Of a DNA stretch of 64,000 nt, positions 36,146 to 47,188 are shown in pieces. The number at the start of each line of letters is the position of its first letter. Positions within the stretch are counted from its first letter, which is position 1. The notes beneath the pieces were generated by a model that saw only the letters and a list, made by a program, of their open reading frames with translations, ran no database searches and had not been told where the DNA came from. Source of the DNA: Bifidobacterium adolescentis ATCC 15703 (GTDB lineage Bacteria; Actinomycetota; Actinomycetes; Actinomycetales; Bifidobacteriaceae); NCBI RefSeq assembly GCF_000010425.1, contig NC_008618.1:1419946-1483945 (forward strand). The letters are read 5' to 3'. The position numbers were made by a program, and so were the translations under genes.

Positions 36146-39100
36146 ATTTCAATCCATGCTCTCCGTAAGGAGAGCGACCCCTCTACTGGTAAGGAGACTG
36201 ATTATGGTCGATATTTCAATCCACGCTCTCCGTAAGGAAAGCGACCCGACCGCGAGGTAGTCGGATGATTGCATGGCGATATTTCAATCCACGCTCTCCG
36301 TAAGGAGAGCGACCACCGCGCCATGCAGTATTTCAGTACTACCCCGTTATTTCAATCCACACTCTCCGTAAGGAGAGCGACATAGCGAGGCCGTCAGATA
36401 CGAGCTTCCCAAACTCATTTCAATCCACGCTCTCCGTAAGAAGAGCGACACTCCAAAAACCACTGCATACACTGTTACACCTAATTTCAATCCACGCTCT
36501 CCGTAAGGAGAGCGACATGGAAACCCCGCGCAATTCCGATAATTACGATATTTCAATCCACGCTCTCCGTAAGGAGAGTGACTTACCGTGACGGGCACCG
36601 CCACGTACGTCAACCCATTTCAATCCACGATCTCCGTAAGGAGAGCGACACCGGAGAGCGTCGGCAAATGGCGAAACTATTATTATTTCAATCCACGCTC
36701 TCCGTAAGGAGAGCGACAATATCAGAGGCGCATGCCAAGCGCAACTCAGATATTTCAATCCACGCTCTCCGTAAGGAGAGCGACCTCTAGTGTCCTAAGT
36801 TATAGGCGAGACTTGTGATTTCAATCCACGCTCTCCGTAAGGAGAGCGACGATTCTCTATGGTGATACTCATGATTCGTCCTTAATTTCAATCCACGCTC
36901 TCCGTAAGGAGAGCGACATATCCTGCGTGACCAGCTCGTCACGCTGCGGCAGATTTCAATCCACGCTCTCCGTAAGGAGAGCGACTGCCCGTGACGCGAA
37001 TCGCGTAGCCGGTCAAACCATTTCAATCCACGCTCTCCGTAAGGAGAGCGACGCCTGGGCGTGATGGACGTGGGCGACTCGACCGTGATTTCAATCCACG
37101 CTCTCCGTAAGGAGAGCGACGCGTGGAAGCAGCTTTTCGTCAGCTATGGCGCAAATTTCAATCCACGCTCTCCGTAAGGAGAGCGACCGTATCCTCCCTG
37201 ATCGTCCGCGGCCAGGTCGGAATTTCAATCCACGTTCTCCGTAAGGAGAGCGACGGCCACCGTCATTCGGATATGCGGCAGGCTTGGAATTTCAATCCAC
37301 GCTCTCCGTAAGGAGAGCGACCATTGAGAGCGTGGAGTCGCGGGAAACTCACGATATTTCAATCCACGCTCTCCGCAAGGAGAGCGACCTGGCGTCCATT
37401 GACGATGGAACAGTCCGAAGCGATTTCAATCCACGCTCTCCGTAAGGAGAGCGACTTCGGGTTCCGGGGGAGTGTGGCCGGGAAGCACATTTCAATCCAC
37501 GCTCTCCGTAAGGAGAGCGACACGCGACTAAGACTGCCCACCCACCATTAAAGGAATTTCAATCCACGCTCTCCGTAAGGAGAGCGACGTCATCGATCAT
37601 CATGCCGTGGCGAACTTCACCGATTTCAATCCACGCTCTCCGTAAGGAGAGCGACCGGGTTCAGCTGCGCCTTGGTCAGGTCGGCGCTATTTCAATCCAC
37701 GCTCTCCGTAAGGAGAGCGACGTTTCGGGAAATGCAGCCGCACATGACGCAATAAGCAATTTCAATCCACGCTCTCCGTAAGGAGAGCGACGCGTATTGC
37801 GGGCGAATCATGTCGCCATGCTCGGCATTTCAATCCACGCTCTCCGTAAGGAGAGCGACGCAGAGTATTATGGCCCGCTTCGGTGCCTTCGATATTTCAA
37901 TCCACGCTCTCCGTAAGGAGAGCGACCCAGGCACAGGACGGCACCAACCGCACCGTCATGATTTCAATCCACGCTCTCCGTAAGGAGAGCGACCAGGCCG
38001 CCGACCATGTCGGACACCAACTGCATATTTCAATCCACGCTCTCCGTAAGGAGAGCGACGCATGCCGACTGGCAGGGAATGGCTCCGTTCTGATTTCAAT
38101 CCACGCTCTCCGTAAGGAGAGCGACTTGACAACGACGGTATCCTGCGCTGCGGTCTTGACATTTCAATCCACGCTCTCCGTAAGGAGAGCGACATACAGG
38201 CGCGGGAAAGCGCCATAACCGCGTACGAATTTCAATCCACGCTCTCCGTAAGGAGAGCGACCCCGCGTTCTATTGGAACGCCAAAAGTCAAGAGATTTCA
38301 ATCCACGCTCTCCGTAAGGAGAGCGACAAGAGTGTCTGAGAGATTTCCAGAGTGTCATAATTTCAATCCACGCTCTCCGTAAGGAGAGCGACTTCGCATG
38401 TGCTGGGATTCTTCCTCTTCATCCATATTTCAATCCACGCTCTCCGTAAGGAGAGCGACTCGCTTGATGCTTATGGCGTGGCTCAGGCTTGATATTTCAA
38501 TCCACGCTCTCCGTAAGGAGAGCGACTGTCCGCCCCTGCCTCATTGTAGTTGGGGATATAATTTCAATCCACGCTCTCCGTAAGGAGAGCGACGTGCAAT
38601 GAGCGTTGACGTATTCAACGCGCTGAATATTTCAATCCACGCTCTCCGTAAGGAGAGCGACTAGCACGAACTGGGAAGAGGCGGATGCCAGCAAATTTCA
38701 ATCCACGCTCTCCGTAAGGAGAGCGACTCGAATATGAAGAACGCACCTCGTACATCGACATTTCAATCCACGCTCTCCGTAAGGAGAGCGACCGGCAGAC
38801 ACCACCGGCCGCCATGCGCTCCATTGGCATTTTAATCCACGCTCTCCGTAAGGAGAGCGACCTGCTGCGCGAACGTCGGAATGCCGGACACGTTATTTCA
38901 ATCCACGCTCTCCGTAAGGAGAGCGACTTTGGAGCACGGCTGGATCGGAGAGAACCCCATTATTTCAATCCACGCTCTCCGTAAGGAGAGCGACGCCACA
39001 CCGAGCGCAACGGGTCGCTGCTGACCCTATTTCAATCCACGCTCTCCGTAAGGAGAGCGACGTGCGCCTCTTCTGGGAAGAGGTCGTAGACGAAGCCATT

Positions 39101-41890
39101 TCAATCCACGCTCTCCGTAAGGAGAGCGACCAACCAAGTGGCCGAAGCGCTGCTCGGAGCCGGCAAATTTCAATCCACGCTCTCCGTAAGGAGAGCGACC
39201 GTTCCTCGCGGGAATTGTAGAGGCGAGTGTCGGAATTTCAATCCACGCTCTCCGTAAGGAGAGCGACCCTTCCACGATGCGATCACCTCGGGCGTGAAGA
39301 CATTTCAATCCACGCTCTCCGTAAGGAGAGCGACTGGATGTCTGCACGACGTACCTGCACCGGTATAAATTTCAATCCACGCTCTCCGTAAGGAAAGCGA
39401 CCATGCAAGCGCAAGAAAAACTTCGTCAACAGACGATTTCAATCCACGCTCTCCGTAAGGAGAGCGACAAATACGCAAAGTCAAGATGCTGGTGCTGCGA
39501 GAATTTCAATCCACGCTCTCCGTAAGGAGAGCGACCCGCTCCCCACGCATCGGCGTCCATCTTGCGCTTATTTCAATCCACGCTCTCCGTAAGGAGAGCG
39601 ACGGTGGCGCATGAGGTTGTGGTGGCGGCGGGAGATATTTCAATCCACGCTCTCCGTAAGGAGAGCGACTCTGCCAGAAAGTGAATCTGAAAGCTCAATG
39701 GCGATTTCAATCCACGCTCTCCGTAAGGAGAGCGACGCGGCGCTGGTGAACCGTATCGGCGGTACTTATGTATTTCAATCCACGCTCTCCGTAAGGAGAG
39801 CGACGCGGCGCTGGTGAACCGTATCGGCGGTACTTATGTATTTCAATCCACGCTCTCCGTAAGGAGAGCGACTCTCCCTCTACGCCGCAATATTTGCGAT
39901 TGCCGAATTTCAATCCACGCTCTCCGTAAGGAGAGCGACGCGCATTCAAAAACGGCTTGTCCCCAACGGTTAGATTTCAATCCACGCTCTCCGTAAGGAG
40001 AGCGACCACCTGGAAGTAATTGCTGGTGCATTCCGGATTATTTCAATCCACGCTCTCCGTAAGGAGAGCGACCAGGCGCGTGGCTATCGCGCCATTTGCG
40101 AGACATTTCAATCCACGCTCTCCGTAAGGAGAGCGACCCAATAAACAGCGTAAAAATGACGGGACATGGTAATTTCAATCCACGCTCTCCGTAAGGAGAG
40201 CGACCATCCGCCATGATTCAACGCCATCCTTCATCTCATTTCAATCCACGCTCTCCGTAAGGAGAGCGACCAACTTCCAGCAGGAATACGTTCCAAGATA
40301 AGGAATTTCAATCCACGCTCTCTGTAAGGAGAGCGACCAACTTCCAGCAGGAATACGTTCCAAGATAAGGAATTTCAATCCACGCTCTCTGTAAGGAGAG
40401 CGACTCTTGGGGAGGCTGACTGACATGACGCGCAGTAGATTTCAATCCACGCTCTCCGTAAGGAGAGCGACCGACGCTCCTGCGGGTAACGCTCGTAATC
40501 AGGCTATTTCAATCCACGCTCTCCGTAAGGAGAGCGACCGCCACGTCCGACCATCACGCCGACCTCGTCGCGATTTCAATCCACGCTCTCCGTAAGGAGA
40601 GCGACCATCGCCGCGCAGCAGTCGCGCATCGTTGAACTCATTTCAATCCACGCTCTCCGTAAGGAGAGCGACCAACTACAGCCTCCCGCTCAACCTGAGT
40701 GACCTGATTTCAATCCACGCTCTCCGTAAGGAGAGCGACCTGGTATCACCAATTTTCCAACCTTCATGACGGTATTTCAATCCACGCTCTCCGTAAGGAG
40801 AGCGACCGGCCTCGTACGCGACGTGGTCGTCGCCATTGCAAATTTCAATCCACGCTCTCCGTAAGGAGAGCGACCACACGCCACATTCATCAACGCCATC
40901 AAGGGAGAATTTCAATCCACGCTCTCCGTAAGGAGAGCGACCACGGACGGCTGGTATACGGCGGCCGAGGTACGGATTTCAATCCACGCTCTCCGTAAGG
41001 AGAGCGACCTCGCCGACCGGCTCACCGACCTGACCAACCTCGAATTTCAATCCACGCTCTCCGTAAGGAGAGCGACCCTCTTCGGTCAGGCTAAACGCCT
41101 CGTCCAAGGTATTTCAATCCACGCTCTCCGTAAGGAGAGCGACCTTGACTGGTTCGAATTGCATGTGCGCGTATGGTAGATTTCAATCCACGCTCTCCGT
41201 AAGGAGAGCGACCCAAAAGCGTCTGAGAGACTTCCAAGGTGTCATAATTTCAATCCACGCTCTCCGTAAGGAGAGCGACCCCACGGCTCAACACATGGCT
41301 CCGCGACCAATGGGATTTCAATCCACGCTCTCCGTAAGGAGAGCGACCATGTACTCCGCCCATCGTCCCATGGAGTCTCGATTTCAATCCACGCTCTCCG
41401 TAAGGAGAGCGACCGGACTGGCATGATTCGGCTGACGTCACTTATGGAATTTCAATCCACGCTCTCCGTAAGGAGAGCGACCGTCGGTTGGTGCCGCATC
41501 AAGATGCACCTTGTAATTTCAATCCACGCTCTCCGTAAGGAGAGCGACCACCGCACAGCCAACGATGTCGCCAATACGAAAGCATTTCAATCCACGCTCT
41601 CCGTAAGGAGAGCGACCTATCGGATAACTAAGGGATGTAACCGTTTGTACCATTTCAATCCACGCTCTCCGTAAGGAGAGCGACCCTGTACGGTGCTGCC
41701 CCAATACAGATTTTCCTTTTTATTTCAATCCACGCTCTCCGTAAGGAGAGCGACCTTCCAAATCATCGAGACGTTGCGCGATCTCGTGAGATTTCAATCC
41801 ACGCTCTCCGTAAGGAGAGCGACCTGGACGCTCCCCAAGCCGAGGGGGTGGCTTCATATTTCAATCCACGCTCTCCGTAAGGAGAGCGAC
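36146..41890 (-). CRISPR. Type I-C CRISPR array, 86 repeats and 85 spacers
   Basis: I counted 86 copies of a 33-nt repeat from 36146-36178 to 41858-41890, with spacers of 32-37 nt. In the transcribed (minus) direction each repeat starts GTCGCTCTCC, has a perfect CGCTCTCC/GGAGAGCG hairpin and ends GTGGATTGAAAT, the typical type I-C pattern. Transcription starts in the leader near cas2, so 41890 is the newest end. Repeats at the old end carry mutations (copies 1, 2, 4, 5 and 8), as do 17, 19, 41, 49, 63 and 64. Two repeat-spacer units are duplicated: spacers 39737-39771/39805-39839 and 40271-40304/40338-40371. Confidence 0.98.
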
Positions 41891-42282
41891 CCGTGCAGCT
41901 GGACATTTTTGTCCACTTTCTGAGACGCAAGCCAGCTGCTTGGCTTTAAGCATATCAAACAACACCACCGGTACGACGAACAACATGCCTAAAACGAGCA
42001 GCTGTCTTTCTGTCTCATTTTAATGTCCACTATTTAGTTTTCAAACGCCCACGAAAATCACAATTCGGATTTCGACAGTTTTTCAGGTGCGAAAGGCACC
42101 CCTCATCATGAGCGCTTCCACTTCGCACAAACACCATTTCAAGACCGGCCACCTTGCCGAAACCACAATACCGCCGGCTAGAGAACACGCTCCAGATGCC
42201 GGACGTCACACGTCACACTCAAACACTCAACCCGGCATACCCCACACCATATCGTTATGACACCATGCCATTTTACCCTGTG
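41891..42282 (-). promoter_or_regulatory. CRISPR leader with candidate promoter
   Basis: This non-coding stretch links cas2 to the newest repeat. On the minus strand TTGAAA (42039-42044), a 16-nt spacer and TAAAAT (42017-42022) form a plausible promoter about 125 nt before the array. A small GGACA/TGTCC hairpin lies at 41901-41914, just beside the first repeat, and AGTGGACA occurs both there and at about 42025. Such leader motifs often guide Cas1-Cas2 integration, but this is inferred. Confidence 0.65.
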
Positions 42283-42573
42283 CTATATCATCATCACATC
42301 ATTAACCGGCAAACTCCGTTCATGCCCATAACGCTCAATCCTATCCGCATATCGAGCGCCAAGTTTATAAAAGCGCAGACTGTCCTCATCAATATTGGCA
42401 ATCTTCAACAAATCGTGCACCAACACCAGATAATCGGAAGGACTCACCGAGCATTCGAAAACACTGTTCTGTACACGCTGTCCGTATTTCATGCATGTCT
42501 TCGCCACCAAACGAAGACGACGCTTCCCCTCAGGGGTTTCCGTACTCACATCGTACGCAACCACAACCATCAT
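42283..42573 (-). CDS. cas2: CRISPR-associated endonuclease Cas2
   Basis: A 96-residue Cas2 of the type I-C branch; with Cas1 it forms the spacer integration complex. The first strand MMVVVAYDVSTETPEGKRR carries the conserved Asp8, and RRLRLVAKTCMKYGQRVQNSVFEC gives the ferredoxin-like core. GGAGGTGAAAAACC precedes the ATG. It is the last gene of the cas operon, 67 bp after cas1. Confidence 0.95.
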   Translation of the reverse strand: MMVVVAYDVSTETPEGKRRLRLVAKTCMKYGQRVQNSVFECSVSPSDYLVLVHDLLKIANIDEDSLRFYKLGARYADRIERYGHERSLPVNDVMMI

Positions 42574-42640
42574 GGTTTTTCACCTCCAATAACACATCAC
42601 CACGAATCATCGCATACCGCCACACACAGCTACGCACCTT

Positions 42641-43672
42641 TTACTTCCACATAAATGGCGGGTAATCATCAAGATCACCCCGCAACGATCGAGCTAGCAG
42701 CAGCGCTTGCACATACGGAACCAATCCCCACGAAATTTTTTCTTGCAGGAACGGATGAAGAATCTGATCACTCTTCTTTTTCTGCCACGCCGTAAGCACT
42801 TTCTTCCGCCCGAAATCAGACAGCAGCACCCCGCCATTCTCCCGTATTTCAAAATCCCCCGGCTTAACAGCGCCTGTATTAACCAATGTCAGAACGAAGC
42901 GGTCAGCCAACACCGGGCGAAACTCTTCAACTAGATCCAATGCCAGAGAGGCTCTCCCCGGCCGATCCGTATGCATAAAACCAACATACGGATCCAACCC
43001 CACACCTTGCAAAGCCGCAATGCAATCATTCGTCAATATGGAGTAGCAAAAAGACAATAATGCATTCAGCCTGTCCAGCGGAGGTCTCCTCGACCTACTG
43101 GTGAAAAAGAAATCATCTTTATTCTTCAGAACCAAATCGTCAAAAGCGTAGAAATAATCTTTGGCAGCAAGCCCTTCGACACCCCTCAACTCATCAATCG
43201 TCAAGCTTTTTCGAGCTTTTGACAATGCCGCCGACAATTTGCCGCTCTGCTCGGCAAGTCGGTCGATGTTCACCCGCAAAGCATGATCACGTTTCGTGCG
43301 TTCGAGCACCCATTTCGCATTGTAAAGCTTGCCAACAATGAAAGATTTCGCATAACGCAAAGATTTTTGTTCGTCATCCGCGACTCGAAATTGTTCACGG
43401 CGAAGTAGCACATTACGATTCTCCTCCCCTAACACGGAACAGTAATAATGACCTCTCGGTGAATAGAATGCCATAGAAACGCCCAGTTTGCCGCAGCGCC
43501 CCATAAGAGCAGGCGAAGCACCCTTATACGAGAAACACATGATTCCTTCAATTGACCGTAATGGCACTTTCGCCAAGGTTTGGTCATTCTGATAAATCAC
43601 AACATTATCGTTCTCCAAGGCAAGATAGGCATCTTCTGTCATCACAAACAACGTGTTTAACAGCTGCTTCAT
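42641..43672 (-). CDS. cas1: CRISPR-associated integrase Cas1 (type I-C)
   Basis: The metal-dependent integrase that inserts new spacers at the leader end. The 343 residues equal the usual I-C length. The N-terminal beta domain (NTLFVMTEDAYLALENDNVV) is followed by the helical catalytic part with ELRGVEGLAAKDYF, GFMHTDRPGRASLALDLVEEF (His and Asp/Glu ligands) and LLSDFGRKKVLTAWQ. The ATG at 43672 overlaps the cas4 stop (GTGATG); a GTG at 43675 is an alternative. Confidence 0.95.
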   Translation of the reverse strand: MKQLLNTLFVMTEDAYLALENDNVVIYQNDQTLAKVPLRSIEGIMCFSYKGASPALMGRCGKLGVSMAFYSPRGHYYCSVLGEENRNVLLRREQFRVADDEQKSLRYAKSFIVGKLYNAKWVLERTKRDHALRVNIDRLAEQSGKLSAALSKARKSLTIDELRGVEGLAAKDYFYAFDDLVLKNKDDFFFTSRSRRPPLDRLNALLSFCYSILTNDCIAALQGVGLDPYVGFMHTDRPGRASLALDLVEEFRPVLADRFVLTLVNTGAVKPGDFEIRENGGVLLSDFGRKKVLTAWQKKKSDQILHPFLQEKISWGLVPYVQALLLARSLRGDLDDYPPFMWK

Positions 43673-44349
43673 CACTCCCCGCTTTCCTTGAGCCGTTCTT
43701 CGATATATGCTTTTGCCGATTTCATCTTCCGTAATTCAGGCAGGCACAAATCCCGTAGAGAACATGCCGAACACGATCTGGTCTGTTTCACTTTGGGAGT
43801 CCATCCACGGGAGAAAAGATCATGCATTTGCAAGAAGTCAGCTTCGACCATGTTGCGAAGATCTTCGTCAAATTTTACCCGCTCACGACGTTTTGTCTGC
43901 TGATAGAACAAAGCACCTTCAGGAATATCACACGCGAGCATTTCTTCCAAGCACATCGCTTCCGCGCATAGCTGTAAACGATCAGCATCAATCGTTTTGG
44001 ATTTGCCGTGTTTGTATTCAATCGGATACGGCAACCACAATCCATCTCTTCCGTGAAGCGGAACACCATCATTAGACTTATGGAATTCCACAACATCACA
44101 GGCTCCAGTTATGCCGAGCGCTCGCGAATAGACTCTCAAATCCCGCATGATCAGCATATCGCCGCGAGATTCAGAAGCCGCATAATCGTGGGCGCGTTCA
44201 TGTTCCAGATGCCCCGCTGTGGTCAGATAATTTTCTGACCACAGCTGCTCGATATGAATAAGCGCCCATTGACGCTTGCAGAATGAGAAATGCTGAATAC
44301 CCGAAAGGGCCAGCCAATCTGCTTCTGAATAACCATCTGGCCCTTTCAT
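43672..44349 (-). CDS. cas4: CRISPR-associated exonuclease Cas4 (type I-C)
   Basis: Cas4 trims prespacers and helps select PAM and orientation together with Cas1-Cas2. The 225-residue protein has the four iron-sulfur cysteines: one in SFCKRQW near residue 24 and three in SCSACSLRDLC near the end. RecB-type nuclease residues appear in GACDVVEF, YPIEYKHG and QLCAEAMCLEEM. The ATG at 44349 is chosen because GAGAGG lies 7 nt upstream; an ATG at 44364 lacks a ribosome site. Confidence 0.93.
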   Translation of the reverse strand: MKGPDGYSEADWLALSGIQHFSFCKRQWALIHIEQLWSENYLTTAGHLEHERAHDYAASESRGDMLIMRDLRVYSRALGITGACDVVEFHKSNDGVPLHGRDGLWLPYPIEYKHGKSKTIDADRLQLCAEAMCLEEMLACDIPEGALFYQQTKRRERVKFDEDLRNMVEADFLQMHDLFSRGWTPKVKQTRSCSACSLRDLCLPELRKMKSAKAYIEERLKESGE

Positions 44350-44383
44350 ATAAGCACCTCTCATCTAGGCTTGGACGCTGTAA

Positions 44384-45229
44384 TCAGCGGCCTTCGATTA
44401 CTTCGTAGCGAAGGCCTGGAATGGAAGCGTCATCTACATTCACGGTTCCATCCGCGTCAACGGAAACGGAACGATGAACTTTGGCCGAAGAATACTGGCC
44501 CCCCTTGCAGTTATGTGCAAACCAGACGACATCCAGCACTTCCATCGATCCCGACGGACGTGCCGAACTCTCATCATTCTCGAACAGCGTGACCAGAGCT
44601 TCCTTGATTTTCTCTGCATCCTCTGCGCTGAAACCTGTTCTTTCCGCCAGCTGGGGGCTAATGCTTCCATAAGTTACATATACGGCACGTCCAGAGACAC
44701 GATACTTCATGCCCATGGTGTCGGATGATTTTTTACCGGAATCCGTAGTCTCGCTGTTGACCGATTTAGTGATTTGCACATCGTCAATTGCGATGGGATT
44801 AATGGAGAATGCCGGCTGAATCGAGACCGGTCCGCGTACGCCAATCGAAACCTCATCGGTATCCTTGGCCTTCTTAAAGGCGAAAACCTGACCAAAGGAC
44901 CGCACATCAAGCCAACGCTCGCACACCTTACCGAAGACTACATTCTTCTGCTTCTGCTCATCCTTCGGCAAGGTCTTCAGATATGTATTGAACCTGTCCG
45001 ACAGCGATTTGGCACCATCATCGGAACGATCATCAGACTGCACAAAGACTGATTCTCCTGCATCCTGCAGACGGTTGCGGATCTTCCTCTTCAAGGCGAC
45101 GTCGGAAACCTCACCCAGCCCTTCTGACGTCGTTCTCGGACGATTACCATTCAACGGATCACCATTGGGATTTGCGTTATTCACCGCAAAGGCAATCGCA
45201 AAATCAATCTTATTTTCCAAAGCTGCCAT
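44384..45229 (-). CDS. cas7: Cascade backbone protein Cas7c (Csd2)
   Basis: Cas7c polymerises along the crRNA spacer in the type I-C effector. The 281-residue protein opens with the family signature KIDFAIAFAVNNANPNGDP and contains GNRPRTTSEGLGEVSDVALKR in its first 45 residues, then VRGPVSIQPAFSINPI and WFAHNCKGGQYSSAKVHR. AAGGAG lies 9 nt before the ATG at 45229; a GTG 6 nt upstream is an alternative. It follows cas8c by 53 bp. Confidence 0.95.
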   Translation of the reverse strand: MAALENKIDFAIAFAVNNANPNGDPLNGNRPRTTSEGLGEVSDVALKRKIRNRLQDAGESVFVQSDDRSDDGAKSLSDRFNTYLKTLPKDEQKQKNVVFGKVCERWLDVRSFGQVFAFKKAKDTDEVSIGVRGPVSIQPAFSINPIAIDDVQITKSVNSETTDSGKKSSDTMGMKYRVSGRAVYVTYGSISPQLAERTGFSAEDAEKIKEALVTLFENDESSARPSGSMEVLDVVWFAHNCKGGQYSSAKVHRSVSVDADGTVNVDDASIPGLRYEVIEGR

Positions 45230-45282
45230 AATCACATACTCCTTACTTATAGGCGATGAATCGACTCTGATAATTACAAAAG

Positions 45283-45669
45283 TCAGTTGTTGCTATTATT
45301 TTTTTGAGAAATCTCTTGCGCTTTACGCTTAGATGCTCTCCGCTGACATGAATATCCCAGAAGAAACATTGGCGAAAGCGCCTTATTATCTTCAAAATCC
45401 CCTTCCTTAAACAAAGCCATAACATCGTCGACTTCATTACGGAACCAGGACCCACCGTTTGCCGATTTAAGGTATGGCGTAAGCTGCTTCCACAATGTGC
45501 CCCACGTCGTATAGGGCTTCGCCGTGAAATTGCTCATCAATTTGATTGCATTGGTTGGACGGTCCTTGACTCCCTGCTTACGCAAGACGCTTTCCTCGAA
45601 ATTGTCGGCAAGCGCCAACAACCTTCCATACAGATAATCACGATCATCTCGATTCGGTTCAAGATACAT
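45283..45669 (-). CDS. cas11: Cas11c small subunit, translated from inside cas8c
   Basis: Type I-C effectors need a small Cas11 subunit made from an internal start in the 3' part of cas8c. Here an ATG at 45669, in the cas8c frame, begins MYLEPNRDDRDYLYGRLLAL, and a perfect AGGAGG (45681-45686) lies 11 nt upstream inside the coding sequence. The product would be 128 residues and helical, the size known for Cas11c. This start lies downstream of the cas8c frameshift, so Cas11c should still be made even if full-length Cas8c is not. Confidence 0.7.
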   Translation of the reverse strand: MYLEPNRDDRDYLYGRLLALADNFEESVLRKQGVKDRPTNAIKLMSNFTAKPYTTWGTLWKQLTPYLKSANGGSWFRNEVDDVMALFKEGDFEDNKALSPMFLLGYSCQRRASKRKAQEISQKNNSNN

Positions 45670-47185
45670 GGTTATTACGTCCTCCTGTCTATGCTGTTTT
45701 CTTGTTTCATCGATATAGTGTTTTTTCCATAGGCTGCAAGCGATTTCAAAATCACGACGCCAGACCCTGATATTGTCGTATCCCATAGGCTTGGTGACCT
45801 TATGACATGCGGCATTCAAAATCGACATGGGAAATTGCGCTCCGCCAAACATACATTCAATAAGCCGTTCCTTCACATCTTTCGCGAAGCGTTTATAGCT
45901 CTTGCTGCTCCTATCAGACGTGCCACAAGCACAGTTGATAATGTCAGTGAACGATGGAGCCCCTTCATACTGAACGACATTAACCCGCTCAGCTCCCTCC
46001 ACGATGCTTTTTTTGAAAAATGTAAGAGGCCAAGCTGCATCGACATGCCATTGCAGTATGCGCTTAATGTATTCGTCCTTCTGAAGCTCGCAGTAGAACG
46101 TTACGCCTAAACGCCCCGTTGTAGCAGCATCCAAGATGACGACAACCATCGGATCATTGTGCGTCTTCGAGATCCTCCGCACCCTCATATCCTCTCAGAA
46201 CCCTTGAGAAAATTTTTGCATACTGAACATTTGTCGCATTTAGCGCATCGCTGATGTCGTCATGAAGCGCTTTGGATTCGTCAGCTATTGGCGAGAGGAA
46301 ATCATCAAAATCAAAAGATCCTGACTGCGGATTCAATACGGGCTTTTCCTCAGGTCTTTTTATTGCCCAGACAACGATAGCCTGATTGCCTGTCAACGTT
46401 CCATGATTATTCACCAACCACCGCAAAGTGGAGTTGATTTTCTGAGAGGACGCACTATCAACCAGCAAAGCTTGTTCCTTACTGGAAAAACGTCCACGAA
46501 AAGTAAAATTCGTAGAATCATTAGCAGACAATAGCTTGGCATTGGCATCGGAGCTAACTACCTTTTTAGGGAAATTAGTGGTTGGCGTATAAAGATCCTC
46601 GCCAAAAACATCCTTCCCCAGCCTGTGTTGAGAACGCTGCAGATACGCAATCCAACGATTCCGAATATCAACGTCATTCGATAAATCAGAATCTTCGAGT
46701 CCGATTTGAACCTCGAAACAAACACCGGCTTTATCGTCCTTATCCGTTAGCTCCACGCCATAATGCGCAGCAGCCTCGCTGATGCTATGCTCCGACACAC
46801 ACTTGAAAACAGCTTCAAGCTTGGCGTCATCACCTTTCCATTTTGCAAGCTGCTGCAAGTACATGCTCGTCTTCTCAGGACTGCGCCCACTATCGACGTA
46901 CTGTAACTGATCAAACAGCGGATGCGGTACTGGCTTAATGGTCCTTCCCATCGATTCCTCTGTACAAGGAATGATGATGGTGCTCTTTCTCTTGGCAACA
47001 CCTCTGATACAACCATTCGCGTCCACAAGCACTGTCAGCGAAACCGGAAGAGTCGTATGCCCGTACGGAATCAGCGCCCTCTTCGCAGCGTCAGCGTCAC
47101 CATCTTTCTCTGCACTATGAGGAGTCTGACCAGACGCCCCCTGTATCATTTCGTAGGTAGTAAGCAAATTACCAAACAGACTCAT
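45283..47185 (-). pseudogene. cas8c: Cascade large subunit Cas8c (Csd1), frameshifted
   Basis: Cas8c recognises the PAM and recruits Cas3. The 5' part (46154-47185) encodes 343 residues from MSLFGNLLTTYEMI to FSRVLRGYEGAEDLEDAQ and stops at TGA. The 3' part continues in the next frame with NDPMVVVILDAATTGRLGV, WHVDAAWPL, GYDNIRVWRRDFEIACSLWK and MYLEPNRDDRDYLYGRLLAL up to 45283. Joined, they give a normal length near 633 residues. The shift needs one base around 46160-46172. An ATG (MVVVILDAATT) 4 nt past the TGA could allow reinitiation and two-chain Cas8. A sequencing error is also possible. GGAGGAG precedes the start. Confidence 0.85.
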
Positions 47186-47188
47186 CGT

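Noticed and set aside
36146-41890. Many open frames containing repeated SLSLRRAWIE or STLSVRRAT segments
   Set aside because: They are translations of the CRISPR repeat in various frames, not proteins.
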